DNA of 64,000 bases from CALBPI01 sp039027435 (GTDB taxonomy: Bacteria; Pseudomonadota; Gammaproteobacteria; Steroidobacterales; Woeseiaceae): NCBI GenBank assembly GCA_039027435.1, contig JBCCKF010000002.1, positions 186,001 to 250,000 of the forward strand, read 5' to 3'. The notes below the pieces were generated by a model. It had not been told where the DNA came from. It did not search any database and was given only the letters and a program-made list of their open reading frames with translations. The translations under genes were made by a program, and so were the position numbers. This document shows, piece by piece, positions 8,873 to 16,773 of this stretch. Each line of letters begins with the position of its first letter. The stretch's first letter is position 1.

Positions 8873-9550
8873 GTGAAATATTTTTTGACCGCTATCACGG
8901 TTCTGCTGGCCCCGATGGCCGCACAGGCAACCGTGCTCCAGCCTGGGGAATATGCGCTGGACAACCACCCCGACGGCAGCGCCGCATCGCCTTTTTATGG
9001 TCTTAGGCTTGATGGTCTGACCACTGGGGACACCTCGGAAGTCTACACTTTCGACTTCGAGGACGAAGACTCCGGCATGACCCTCGTCTACGACGGAAGC
9101 TCGATCACCATCTCCGGGATGGCATTCGGTGGACGTGACATGGGTTCGAGTTACGACTCGGACACCACCGACGTCTGGCAGATCAGCTTTACCTATTCTG
9201 ACGTTTACAGCTGCAATGGCGGTGGCTTGTGCTCGAACAGCGGTGTCGGTTCGATTTCCTCACTGCTGTTTGGCTCCTATAACCTCGTGTCCGAAATGGG
9301 CCGTCACAGCTATGCCTTCCAGCTCAACACCAACCACCGGGGATTCACCGGCGTCAGCGGCTGGGGTTGGATGAACCACTGCCCGAGCGGCAGCGAAGGT
9401 GGCAGCGGCAGCTACGGTAACGGTGTCTCCTGCGACGATCACCTCTATGCCTCCGATTGGCTATTCACGGTTCGTGAAGTGCCAGCACCTGGCACGCTTG
9501 CGTTGTTGGGACTCGGCCTCGCGATGGTCGGCTTCCGGCGCAAGTCCTGA
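8873..9550 (+). CDS. PEP-CTERM sorting-domain protein
   Basis: A 225-residue secreted protein with an N-terminal signal peptide (KYFLTAITVLLAPMAAQA). Its C-terminal PEP-CTERM sorting signal runs VPAPGTLALLGLGLAMVGF followed by a basic RRKS tail. Such proteins are recognised by exosortase (EpsH family) and processed for surface display or release into the exopolysaccharide matrix. The mature region is rich in Gly, Ser, Asp and Tyr, has six Cys, and matches no enzyme family I recognise. The start is GTG at 8873, with AAGGA at 8861-8865 seven nt upstream. An in-frame ATG at 8801 lies inside the predicted sigma-54 promoter and cannot be used by that transcript. No exosortase gene lies in this window. 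A strong terminator follows. Confidence 0.9.
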   Translation: MKYFLTAITVLLAPMAAQATVLQPGEYALDNHPDGSAASPFYGLRLDGLTTGDTSEVYTFDFEDEDSGMTLVYDGSSITISGMAFGGRDMGSSYDSDTTDVWQISFTYSDVYSCNGGGLCSNSGVGSISSLLFGSYNLVSEMGRHSYAFQLNTNHRGFTGVSGWGWMNHCPSGSEGGSGSYGNGVSCDDHLYASDWLFTVREVPAPGTLALLGLGLAMVGFRRKS

Positions 9551-9573
9551 ACGAACGCCAAGACCAACGAAAA

Positions 9574-9600
9574 AGCCCGGACGATGCCGGGCTTTTTTTT
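9574..9600 (+). terminator. Rho-independent terminator after the PEP-CTERM gene
   Basis: A 7-bp stem (AGCCCGG at 9574-9580 with CCGGGCT at 9587-9593), a 6-nt loop and an 8-T run form a textbook intrinsic terminator 24 nt after the stop codon. Confidence 0.93.
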
Positions 9601-9630
9601 GCCTCTCGACAGCGCGACAATAACGGTGTC

Positions 9631-9707
9631 GCGCTCGTAGCTCAGCAGGATAGAGCACAGGATTCCTAATCCTGGGGTCAGAGGTTCGAATCCTCTCGGG
9701 CGCACCA
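9631..9707 (+). tRNA. tRNA-Arg (anticodon CCT)
   Basis: A complete 77-nt cloverleaf. The acceptor arms GCGCTCG and CGGGCGC pair (one T-G). The anticodon stem CAGGA/TCCTG encloses the loop TTCCTAA with anticodon CCT. The T-arm contains GGTTCGAATCC and the 3' CCA is encoded. It reads AGG codons. It starts about 30 nt after the terminator of the PEP-CTERM gene. Confidence 0.96.
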
Positions 9708-9728
9708 AATATCTCCACTCGAGCCGCT

Positions 9729-10178
9729 ATGAATCTCACTATCCGATCCGCTGGTCCAGATGATCTCGCCGCCATCGTTATGGGCAATCAGTCAATGGCC
9801 ATGGAAACCGAGAGTAAGCAACTTCCGGCTGAGGTTCTCGAACCCGGTGTTTCGAGTCTGCTCGCCGATGCATCACTGGGTCGGTATTGGATTGCAGAGG
9901 TCGATGGACAGTATGCCGGCCAGATCATGGTCACCCTTGAGTGGAGCGACTGGCGGAACGGCCATTTTTGGTGGATTCAGAGCGTCTTCATCGCAAGTCA
10001 GTTTCGCAGACAGGGCGTATTCACCGCGCTCTATGAAAAAGTCCAAACAGATGCGAAGTCTGCGCACGCGGTCGGCCTTCGACTCTATGTCGAGCGCGAG
10101 AACGCCGGCGCGATCGCCACTTACGAAGCACTCGGTATGTCCGAGCCAGACTACAAGATGATGGAAGTGACGTTTTGA
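9729..10178 (+). CDS. GNAT family N-acetyltransferase
   Basis: This 149-residue single-domain protein has the GCN5-related acetyltransferase fold. The acetyl-CoA pyrophosphate-binding loop is QFRRQGVFTAL. The preceding beta-strand (IQSVFIASQFR) and the C-terminal motif LRLYVERENAGAIATYEALGM are typical of the family. Family members acetylate amines on small molecules, peptides or ribosomal proteins; the substrate cannot be inferred here. It starts 21 nt after tRNA-Arg and is followed 16 nt later by bcp, so the two may be cotranscribed. Confidence 0.88.
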   Translation: MNLTIRSAGPDDLAAIVMGNQSMAMETESKQLPAEVLEPGVSSLLADASLGRYWIAEVDGQYAGQIMVTLEWSDWRNGHFWWIQSVFIASQFRRQGVFTALYEKVQTDAKSAHAVGLRLYVERENAGAIATYEALGMSEPDYKMMEVTF

Positions 10179-10194
10179 ACAGAGAGGCACCGCA

Positions 10195-10662
10195 ATGTTA
10201 GAGGTAGGAACACACGCCCCGGATTTTGAGCTCTCGGGTAACGATGGCGGCACTCACAGCCTCAGCAGCTTGCTTGAGGACGGTGCCATCATTCTCTATT
10301 TCTACCCGGCAGACTTTACGCCCGGGTGTACGAAAGAGGCATGCGCGATTCGTGACCTGCATACCGATATTCAGAATACGGGGCTACGAGTGGTGGGCGT
10401 CAGTCCGCAGGACACTGACAGTCACCAGAGATTTGCCGAGCGCTATGAACTGCCGTTTCTGCTGCTCGCAGACGACGATAAGTTGGTCACCAAAGCCTAT
10501 GACTTGAATGGCCCTCTAGGCATCGGTACTCGACGAGGGACGTTTTTGATCAATCGTGATCAGGTCATCGAAGCGGCAGTACTTGCTGATATCCGCATCG
10601 AAAAGCACATCGAGTTCATCCAGCAGGCGATGGCACGCCAAAACGCAGACGCAACGTCTTGA
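10195..10662 (+). CDS. bcp: Thioredoxin-dependent thiol peroxidase (BCP/PrxQ type peroxiredoxin)
   Basis: A 155-residue atypical 2-Cys peroxiredoxin that reduces hydrogen peroxide and organic hydroperoxides with electrons from thioredoxin. The peroxidatic cysteine is C45 in the family motif PADFTPGC, and the resolving cysteine C50 lies five residues on, the BCP/PrxQ arrangement. Length and N-terminus (APDFELSGNDGG) are typical. A GAGG ribosome binding site precedes the ATG. Its last 47 bp overlap the 3' end of the histidine phosphatase gene on the other strand. Confidence 0.95.
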   Translation: MLEVGTHAPDFELSGNDGGTHSLSSLLEDGAIILYFYPADFTPGCTKEACAIRDLHTDIQNTGLRVVGVSPQDTDSHQRFAERYELPFLLLADDDKLVTKAYDLNGPLGIGTRRGTFLINRDQVIEAAVLADIRIEKHIEFIQQAMARQNADATS

Positions 10663-11203
10663 CCTTGCCGAACCACGGTATCGTCACGATGTAGAGGTTG
10701 TCGTACTCCGACTCGGGGATCGGGGGCACCTTCTTGCTCCCGCCCAGCTCAGCAATCATCGGGGCGATCGTGTTGCTGTGACCCACAATCAGCACGATCT
10801 TGCCCTTATGGTTACGCACGATGCTGTTAACCGAGCCTTCGAGGTCGTCGAGATCAAACAATTGGGGCTGAATCTCTCCGCCGGCCGCAAGTGGCCTCGC
10901 TGTTTCCGCCGTGCGTCTGTATTGACTGACGTATACGGCATCAACTCCGGCTACAACATCGACGTCGCCGAGCACCCGGGCTAGCTCGAGCGCCCGCTGT
11001 GTGCCAGCGGCGCTCAGCGCGGGATCGTCACCGACCTCGGTCATCTTGTCCGCGTGGCGCACAAAAATCAGCGTTGTGGTTGCCTGCGATTCGAAAAACC
11101 AAGCCAAACCAATCGATGCGCCGACGAACATCGCGATCGACAACAGGCGGTTGCGCCGACGGCGGCGACGACGCGCCTCTACATCTCGGGTGGATACGTT
11201 CAC
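10616..11203 (-). CDS. Membrane-anchored histidine phosphatase superfamily protein
   Basis: A 195-residue histidine phosphatase (phosphoglycerate-mutase-like) domain, with the catalytic RHADK (variant of RHG), SQYRRTAETA carrying the second arginine, and the second histidine in VGHSNT. The order and spacing fit the SixA/PGM branch. The N-terminus has a cluster of seven arginines followed by one hydrophobic helix (LLSIAMFVGASIGLAWF). This predicts a signal anchor with the catalytic domain in the periplasm, unlike cytoplasmic SixA. The start is GTG at 11203. Its 3' end overlaps bcp by 47 bp tail to tail. The substrate is unknown; a periplasmic phosphoester is the simplest guess. Confidence 0.85.
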   Translation of the reverse strand: MNVSTRDVEARRRRRRRNRLLSIAMFVGASIGLAWFFESQATTTLIFVRHADKMTEVGDDPALSAAGTQRALELARVLGDVDVVAGVDAVYVSQYRRTAETARPLAAGGEIQPQLFDLDDLEGSVNSIVRNHKGKIVLIVGHSNTIAPMIAELGGSKKVPPIPESEYDNLYIVTIPWFGKVKTLRLRFGVPSPAG

Positions 11204-11248
11204 GCGATGGAGCTTACCGGCTCGGATTCCGTGGTGACAATAGGGCCG

Positions 11249-11551
11249 TCAATCCTCGTCTCGCCGAACCTCGATGAACTCGCCGTCCACCACATCGCCG
11301 TCGTCACTGCGCGGGCGCTGCTGGGCCGGCTGATCACCCAGTTTGCGACGCCACCACCAGGCTCTAACGCCCAGCACCGCGGCAAGACCGAACGCGAGCG
11401 CGAGTGCAACCAGCAACAAGGCCCCACCGATGAACACGGCGAGCACGAACACGATGACACCGGCCAGCATGCTGAATACACGCGCGATCGGCGACATACC
11501 AGAACGCGGCCCGTTCAGACTGAGGAAAACAATTCGATCTCTATCGTTCAA
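11249..11551 (-). CDS. Small membrane protein of unknown function
   Basis: A 100-residue protein with a long hydrophobic stretch (about residues 24-63, enough for two transmembrane helices). A short basic segment (RAWWWRRK) and an acidic, hydrophilic tail (SDDGDVVDGEFIEVRRDED) follow. I recognise no family. The start is TTG at 11551 with an AGGGA-like ribosome binding site; an ATG at 11497 is an alternative that would keep the whole hydrophobic region. It lies 45 bp upstream of the histidine phosphatase gene on the same strand and could be cotranscribed with it. Confidence 0.6.
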   Translation of the reverse strand: MNDRDRIVFLSLNGPRSGMSPIARVFSMLAGVIVFVLAVFIGGALLLVALALAFGLAAVLGVRAWWWRRKLGDQPAQQRPRSDDGDVVDGEFIEVRRDED

Positions 11552-11711
11552 AGTGGCCGTCCCTGTGAGCGCGTTTCTGTTCGTTCTGTCTCAGTTCGAC
11601 CAGCGAATGCCGACAGAATTCCCAAAAACCCTTCCAGATGATTGTAAAGACGAACAAAAACCAACGTGAGCGGTTGAATCGTCTTTCCGCACCGGCGACA
11701 ATCGTACCACC

Positions 11712-11802
11712 GGAGGGGTGGCAGAGCGGTTGAATGCACCGGTCTTGAAAACCGGCAAGGGTTAATAGCCCTTCGAGGGTTCGAATCCCTCCTCCTCCGC
11801 CA
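11712..11802 (+). tRNA. tRNA-Ser (anticodon TGA)
   Basis: A 91-nt class II tRNA. The acceptor stem GGAGGGG/CTCCTCC closes the cloverleaf. The anticodon stem encloses loop CTTGAAA with anticodon TGA, and a long variable arm follows. The T-arm is GAGGGTTCGAATCCCTC and the CCA is encoded. It reads UCA and related serine codons. Confidence 0.97.
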
Positions 11803-11857
11803 AACAACAACAGGATAGGGCCGAATCCGCGTCGGTCACATCAACGGGAGCAACGAC

Positions 11858-12562
11858 ATGAGCACAAACGCAGCGCAATACGCCGGGATACCGGTTTCCA
11901 ATCTGCCCGCCGAAGAACGCAAGGCGTTCATCTGGCGTACCTACGCTCACGTCGTTGGTGCGATTCTCGCCTTCGCGGGTATTGAGAGTTATTTCTTCTC
12001 GTCAGGCGTGGCTGCCACCTTTGTTCCCATAATGCTCCAGCAGAGCTGGCTGCTGATTCTCGGCGCATTCATGATCGTTAGCTGGGGTGCTTCCTATCTC
12101 GCGATGCGGATCGAGTCACGCGGTTTGCAATACGCCACTTTTGCGGTTTTCGTTTTTGCGCAAGCGATTATCACGATGCCGCTACTCGCGATCGCGATGA
12201 GTTATCCGAATGCATCCGGAATGATTGAGAGTGCGGCGGTCGTCACCTTGATTGGCGCGGCCGGCTTGATGGCTGTCGTAATGATTACCGGCAAGGACTT
12301 CTCTTTTCTCCGCAGCATAATGGTCTGGGGCGGCATCCTGGCACTGGTAGCGATCGTCTCGGCCGTCATTTTTGGTTTTGAGCTCGGCACGTGGTTTTCG
12401 GTAGCCATGATTGGTTTCGCTGGCGGCGCGATCCTTTACGACACCTCGAACATCATGCGCCACTACCCTGGCGACCGACACGTTGCAGCAGCCATGTCGC
12501 TCTTCGCATCGATCGCGATGATGTTCTGGTACGTCTTGCGCCTGTTCATGTCGCGTGAGTGA
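11858..12562 (+). CDS. Bax inhibitor-1 / YccA family membrane protein
   Basis: A 234-residue protein with seven hydrophobic helices and the family signatures TYAHVVGAI near the N-terminus and GFAGGAILYDTSNIM near the C-terminus. It ends in a helix with LFASIAMMFWYVLRLF. Bacterial relatives (YccA, YbhL) are inner-membrane proteins; E. coli YccA is a substrate and modulator of the FtsH protease, and others act as pH-sensitive calcium leak channels. The acidic pair expected in the last helices is only partly evident by eye. It is probably monocistronic, with a strong hairpin following at 12649-12685. Confidence 0.92.
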   Translation: MSTNAAQYAGIPVSNLPAEERKAFIWRTYAHVVGAILAFAGIESYFFSSGVAATFVPIMLQQSWLLILGAFMIVSWGASYLAMRIESRGLQYATFAVFVFAQAIITMPLLAIAMSYPNASGMIESAAVVTLIGAAGLMAVVMITGKDFSFLRSIMVWGGILALVAIVSAVIFGFELGTWFSVAMIGFAGGAILYDTSNIMRHYPGDRHVAAAMSLFASIAMMFWYVLRLFMSRE

Positions 12563-12648
12563 TCGAACGACCGGGTAAATCGCACTGAACAACGCCACTA
12601 ACGGGCACTGGAAACGACAGTCAGGACAATAAGCGTCAATTTTCTGAG

Positions 12649-12687
12649 AAGGGCCAGACACACGGCGTCGCTGTGTCTGGCCCTTTT
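12649..12687 (+). terminator. Strong hairpin with short T run, overlapping the next gene's leader
   Basis: A perfect 14-bp stem (12649-12662 with 12672-12685), a 9-nt loop and TTTT form a terminator-like structure 87 nt after the Bax inhibitor gene. It lies inside the open frame that encodes the probable signal peptide of the following channel gene. It is therefore either a terminator ahead of a downstream start or an attenuator/translational control element of the channel gene. Confidence 0.6.
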
Positions 12688-12694
12688 CGTATCC

Positions 12695-15448
12695 GTGGGG
12701 AGTGCGCCCGCACTGGCGCAGGAAACTGAGTCAATTCCAGCAACGATTCTGTTGGAGCAGATCGATGCGGTCGAGGTCGCGCTCGAGAGCGCGCCACTCA
12801 CGCAGGACGATCTGCCGGCGCTCCGGAGCCAGGCTGAGAATCTGCGCAGCGAAGCGCAGTTGTGTATTGAGACTATCGAAGCGCGTCTGGCTCAACTCGC
12901 CCCACAAATTGAGTTGTTGAAAGATATCGGGCCAGAAGTCGAAGGCGTCACACTCGACCGATTCCGCGCACTCAATCAGGAATCCGATGAGGCCAGTGCA
13001 CGACTCGTCGACTGCCAGACGGTCCTCATCAAAGCCGAAGAAATTCTGCCCGCTATTACGCAACGCTCGGAACAACTCAGCGCACAATACCTCTGGGAGC
13101 GAGAGTCCACTGTCTTCGGACTCCTGATCGAAGCTCGAGAGAATCTCGACAGTTGGCCGGATGATATTCGAGGCAGTTTGCGGCCCGAACCGCGAGGGCA
13201 ACTCGGTCTCCTGCACGTGCTTTGGCTCTTGCTGGGTGTGGGTCTGATCGCCATCGTCTCGGGTCTACTGATCCGCCATCGCTACTCACGCTGGTACCAG
13301 CGCAGCGGCCACGATACGAAGCCGCCATCCCTGGCGGTGCTGTTGCCGAAGCCGTTTGCGATTCATGCGCCAATGCTGCTGCTCGGCACATCGCTCCTCA
13401 TCGTGCTCGTCGCCTGCACCACCAATACGAGTGTAGAGCAGCCGTTAGTCCGCGTTGCCGCGGCCTTGCTGCTCTATGGTCTGGGTTGCGTCATCATCGA
13501 CTGGACCACCGGCAAGCTTTCACCCAGTGCCAAACTGGCGGGCTTTTACCCAGACCACGTGCAGCCGATGCGTCTCAGGCTGCGTATTCTGCTGACCGCG
13601 GTGATTCTCAGTTTCGTTGTACTGGGTACCCAGTGGTTTGGCTCAGCGCATCCAATCGCGGCTGGTCCGTTTGCCCGCCTGATGGTGTTGCTGATTGTCG
13701 GTGCGGCACTGGGCTGGGTGCTGTTGTATCTCGGCAAGATTCGCGGACTGCGTCGCTACCGATTGTTCTACGTGTTGGGTCTGCTCACGCTGCTGACCGC
13801 GACCATTGCAGCGCTGTTGGGTTTTCTGAACTTTGCGAGCTACCTGACACAAGGTGCGGTCAAGAGCTCCATGGCAATCATTCTGGTATGGCTGTCCCTA
13901 TGGTTGGTTTTCAGTACCTTCGAGGCGCTGGTCGATGAACAAAACCAGACCAATCGGTCACTACTCAGTTTGCTACCCGTTGCCGACAAGGATTCACGCA
14001 CGAGTTTCGGCTTTATTCAGCTGCTCGCAGACATCGTCATCTGGCTAACCTTTATCGTCTACCTGATTTCGGTCTGGGATAGCTCCGGCGTCCGCGTGGA
14101 TGAGCTACAAGACAAAATCATCAACGGCTTCCCAATTGGTAACGTGCAGATCGTGCCGCTGCGTATCGTGCAGGGTCTCGCCGTGTTTGCCGGTTTCCTC
14201 GTACTGACCGGCTGGATCAAACGACTGATCGACAAGCGTTGGCTGCGCCACATCACGATGGACCGCGGTGCACGCGATGCCATGGTGACGCTCTCGGGCT
14301 ATATTGGATTCGTGATCGCTGTGCTGGTCGCTTTCCGGGTAGCGGGAATCGATCTTGGCGGCCTGGTACTGATCGGTGGTGGTCTTGCACTGGGTATTGG
14401 TTTCGGCCTTCAGGCAATCGCAAGCAACTTCGTTTCAGGCTTGATCCTCTTGTTCGAACGTCCGATCAAGGCGGGCGACTTCGTGACCGTGGGCGAGGTC
14501 GAAGGTTTTGTCCGGCGTATTCGTATCCGCGCGACCGACATCGAAACACTCGATAATCAGAATGTGCTGGTACCGAACTCGGAACTGGTCTCCGGGCGTG
14601 TAACCAACTGGGTGCTCCGCGATCCGCAAGGTCGACTGCGAGTGCGAGTCGGCGTCGCTTACGGCTCTGACACCAATCTCGTGCGCGATATCCTGGAGCA
14701 GGTTGGGCGCGAACACGAAGACGTCATCAGTGATGGTCAGGCCCCAGCGCCACGTGCGCTTTTCATGGGGTTCGGTGACAGCTCACTCGACTTTGAACTC
14801 CGCGTTCGTATCCGTCGCATCGAAAAGCGGTTCTCAGTGATCAGTGACCTGAACTTCCGGATAGATCAGATGTTCCGCGAGAACGGTATTGAAATTCCGT
14901 TCCCGCAACGTGATCTGCATCTGATTAGCCTGCCTGAATCGCAAGACAGCGAAACCGCTCCGGCTGCCGCGTCAGAGGTTCGGAAAGTGCCGCGCGAGCC
15001 GCGACCCATTGACGACGTCACACGCGAGATCAAGCGCGAGGTCGATTTCGGTTGTTCCATCGAACGGGTATGGAAGGCGATTACGGATACCGAACAACTG
15101 CAGCGATGGTTCGCGAGCGATATCGACATTGCTGCGCGAATCGGTGGTCGAATCAAAGCAACGCTCCCGGATGAGTCCGAGGTTGATGCGGTGATCGACA
15201 TTTTCATGCCGCCGCGCAGGCTCCGCTGGGCATCGCTGACACCTGACGGAGAAGGTCCACTCCCAAGCGGCCCCGTCTACGAATCACTGACAATGCGTCA
15301 GCAGGACAAGCGCGTTGTCGTCAGCCTGGAGGTCAGCGGTATTCCGGCCAGCGAGGACTGGGAAGGCTACTACCGGCGCAAAGAGTCGCACTGGGAGCAG
15401 AGCCTCTCAGAACTACGCAAGCTCCTGCGCAACGCGAAAAAGAAGTGA
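12695..15448 (+). CDS. MscS-family mechanosensitive channel with fused C-terminal AHSA1/SRPBCC domain
   Basis: This 917-residue inner-membrane protein has a helical periplasmic N-terminal region (about residues 10-165) and about ten transmembrane helices from residue 168. The MscS pore and vestibule follow (about 535-740), with GLALGIGFGLQAIASNFVSG, then LLFERPIKAGDFV and VPNSELVSGRVTNW. MscS channels open on membrane tension to release solutes in hypo-osmotic shock. After residue 775 comes an AHSA1-type SRPBCC domain (VWKAITDTEQLQRWF, GGRIKATLPDESE, MPPRRLRW, SHWEQSLSELRKLL), a cytoplasmic ligand-binding or chaperone-cofactor fold not normally on channels. The first standard start is GTG at 12695. 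The frame is open back to 12602 and encodes a signal peptide (SLCLALFVSVGSAPALA), so translation probably begins upstream at an unusual codon such as ATA 12629. Confidence 0.88.
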   Translation: MGSAPALAQETESIPATILLEQIDAVEVALESAPLTQDDLPALRSQAENLRSEAQLCIETIEARLAQLAPQIELLKDIGPEVEGVTLDRFRALNQESDEASARLVDCQTVLIKAEEILPAITQRSEQLSAQYLWERESTVFGLLIEARENLDSWPDDIRGSLRPEPRGQLGLLHVLWLLLGVGLIAIVSGLLIRHRYSRWYQRSGHDTKPPSLAVLLPKPFAIHAPMLLLGTSLLIVLVACTTNTSVEQPLVRVAAALLLYGLGCVIIDWTTGKLSPSAKLAGFYPDHVQPMRLRLRILLTAVILSFVVLGTQWFGSAHPIAAGPFARLMVLLIVGAALGWVLLYLGKIRGLRRYRLFYVLGLLTLLTATIAALLGFLNFASYLTQGAVKSSMAIILVWLSLWLVFSTFEALVDEQNQTNRSLLSLLPVADKDSRTSFGFIQLLADIVIWLTFIVYLISVWDSSGVRVDELQDKIINGFPIGNVQIVPLRIVQGLAVFAGFLVLTGWIKRLIDKRWLRHITMDRGARDAMVTLSGYIGFVIAVLVAFRVAGIDLGGLVLIGGGLALGIGFGLQAIASNFVSGLILLFERPIKAGDFVTVGEVEGFVRRIRIRATDIETLDNQNVLVPNSELVSGRVTNWVLRDPQGRLRVRVGVAYGSDTNLVRDILEQVGREHEDVISDGQAPAPRALFMGFGDSSLDFELRVRIRRIEKRFSVISDLNFRIDQMFRENGIEIPFPQRDLHLISLPESQDSETAPAAASEVRKVPREPRPIDDVTREIKREVDFGCSIERVWKAITDTEQLQRWFASDIDIAARIGGRIKATLPDESEVDAVIDIFMPPRRLRWASLTPDGEGPLPSGPVYESLTMRQQDKRVVVSLEVSGIPASEDWEGYYRRKESHWEQSLSELRKLLRNAKKK

Positions 15449-15449
15449 G

Positions 15450-16730
15450 CTAAGCTCGCTCCAGTTTCTCGAGCCCGCCCATGAAGGGACGCAATACTTC
15501 AGGCACGACGACGCTGCCATCCGCCTGTTGGTAGTTCTCCAGTACGGCGATCAACGCCCGCCCTGCCGCGACACCGGAACCATTGAGGGTATGCACCAGT
15601 TGCGGCTTGGATTTTGGCTCAGCCCGGTAGCGCGCCTGCATCCGGCGTGCCTGAAAGTCGCCGCAATTGCTGCATGATGAGATTTCCCGGAATCGTTGTT
15701 GACCAGGTAACCATACCTCGAGGTCATAGGTCTTCCTTGCCGAGAATCCGGTATCGCCTGCGCAAAGCGCCACCACCCTGTAAGGCAATTCAAGCGCCTG
15801 AAGGATGGCCTCAGCGTGGCCGGTGAGCGACTCCAGTGCAGCATCCGAGTCCGCCGGCTCGACGATCTGAACCAACTCGACCTTTTCAAACTGATGCTGG
15901 CGGATCATGCCGCGCGTATCTTGGCCATACGATCCCGCCTCGGAACGAAAGCATGGCGTATGCGTTGCGAACCGTTGCGGAAGCTCCTGCGCGTCAAGCA
16001 CCCGCTCGCGCATGAGGTTGGTCACCGGTACCTCGGCGGTTGGAATCAGGTAGAGCGTGCGCTCCCCCTCCAGCTGGAACAGGTCTTCGCCGAACTTCGG
16101 TAACTGCCCTGTGCCCTTCAGCGCATCGGGCCCGACCAGGTAAGGCACGTATGCCTCACGATAACCGTGGGATGTCGTGTGCGTGGTCAACATGAACTGG
16201 ATCAAAGCTCGGTGCAGCGTCGCAAAACCACCGGTCATTACCGCAAAACGGGCACCGGAGAGCTTACTCGCCGCCTCGAAATCGAGGCCACCCAGCTTTT
16301 CGCCCAGTGCAATATGGTCGAGTGGTTCGAAGTCGAAAGTCCCCGGTTCTCCCCAGGTGCGTATCTCGAGATTGTCGGATTCATCTCGACCCGGCGGGAC
16401 GCTTTCATCCAGCAGGTTGGGCATGCCCATGTGGATCTCGTCCAGTGACGCTTGCACCTCGGCGAGCGCGCTCTCATGCGCTGTCATGTCGGCTGCCGCC
16501 TGCTTCTGGGCAACCAGCAGCGGCTCGATATCTTCGCCTTTGCCCTTCGCGATGCCGATCGCCCTCGCGCTCTCATTACGCCTTTGGCGCAACTGCTCCG
16601 TTTCGGTCTGCAGCGTCTTGCGACGCGCCTCAAGTGATGCGTAGCCTTCCGCATCAAAAACAAAGCCACGTTGCGCGAGATTCAGAGCGACGCTGCTCGC
16701 GTCCGATCTCAAGAGTTTAGGGTCGATCAT
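15450..16730 (-). CDS. serS: Seryl-tRNA synthetase
   Basis: A 426-residue class II aminoacyl-tRNA synthetase that charges serine and selenocysteine tRNAs. The N-terminal coiled-coil tRNA-binding arm spans about residues 25-100 (charged heptads from FDAEGYASLEARRKTLQ). The catalytic domain shows motif 2 (TPCFRSEAGSYGQDTRGM) and motif 3 (GSGVAAGRALIAVLENYQ), with the serine pocket region PTAEVPVTNL. The start MIDPKLLRSD at 16730 matches family N-termini; a TTG nine codons upstream is in frame but has no better ribosome site. It is the last gene of the ftsK-lolA-vanZ-serS series and converges on the channel gene with one base between stops. Confidence 0.97.
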   Translation of the reverse strand: MIDPKLLRSDASSVALNLAQRGFVFDAEGYASLEARRKTLQTETEQLRQRRNESARAIGIAKGKGEDIEPLLVAQKQAAADMTAHESALAEVQASLDEIHMGMPNLLDESVPPGRDESDNLEIRTWGEPGTFDFEPLDHIALGEKLGGLDFEAASKLSGARFAVMTGGFATLHRALIQFMLTTHTTSHGYREAYVPYLVGPDALKGTGQLPKFGEDLFQLEGERTLYLIPTAEVPVTNLMRERVLDAQELPQRFATHTPCFRSEAGSYGQDTRGMIRQHQFEKVELVQIVEPADSDAALESLTGHAEAILQALELPYRVVALCAGDTGFSARKTYDLEVWLPGQQRFREISSCSNCGDFQARRMQARYRAEPKSKPQLVHTLNGSGVAAGRALIAVLENYQQADGSVVVPEVLRPFMGGLEKLERA

Positions 16731-16773
16731 GGGGACGCAATGTACCCAACGGCGCAACGAGATTCACGCCTTT

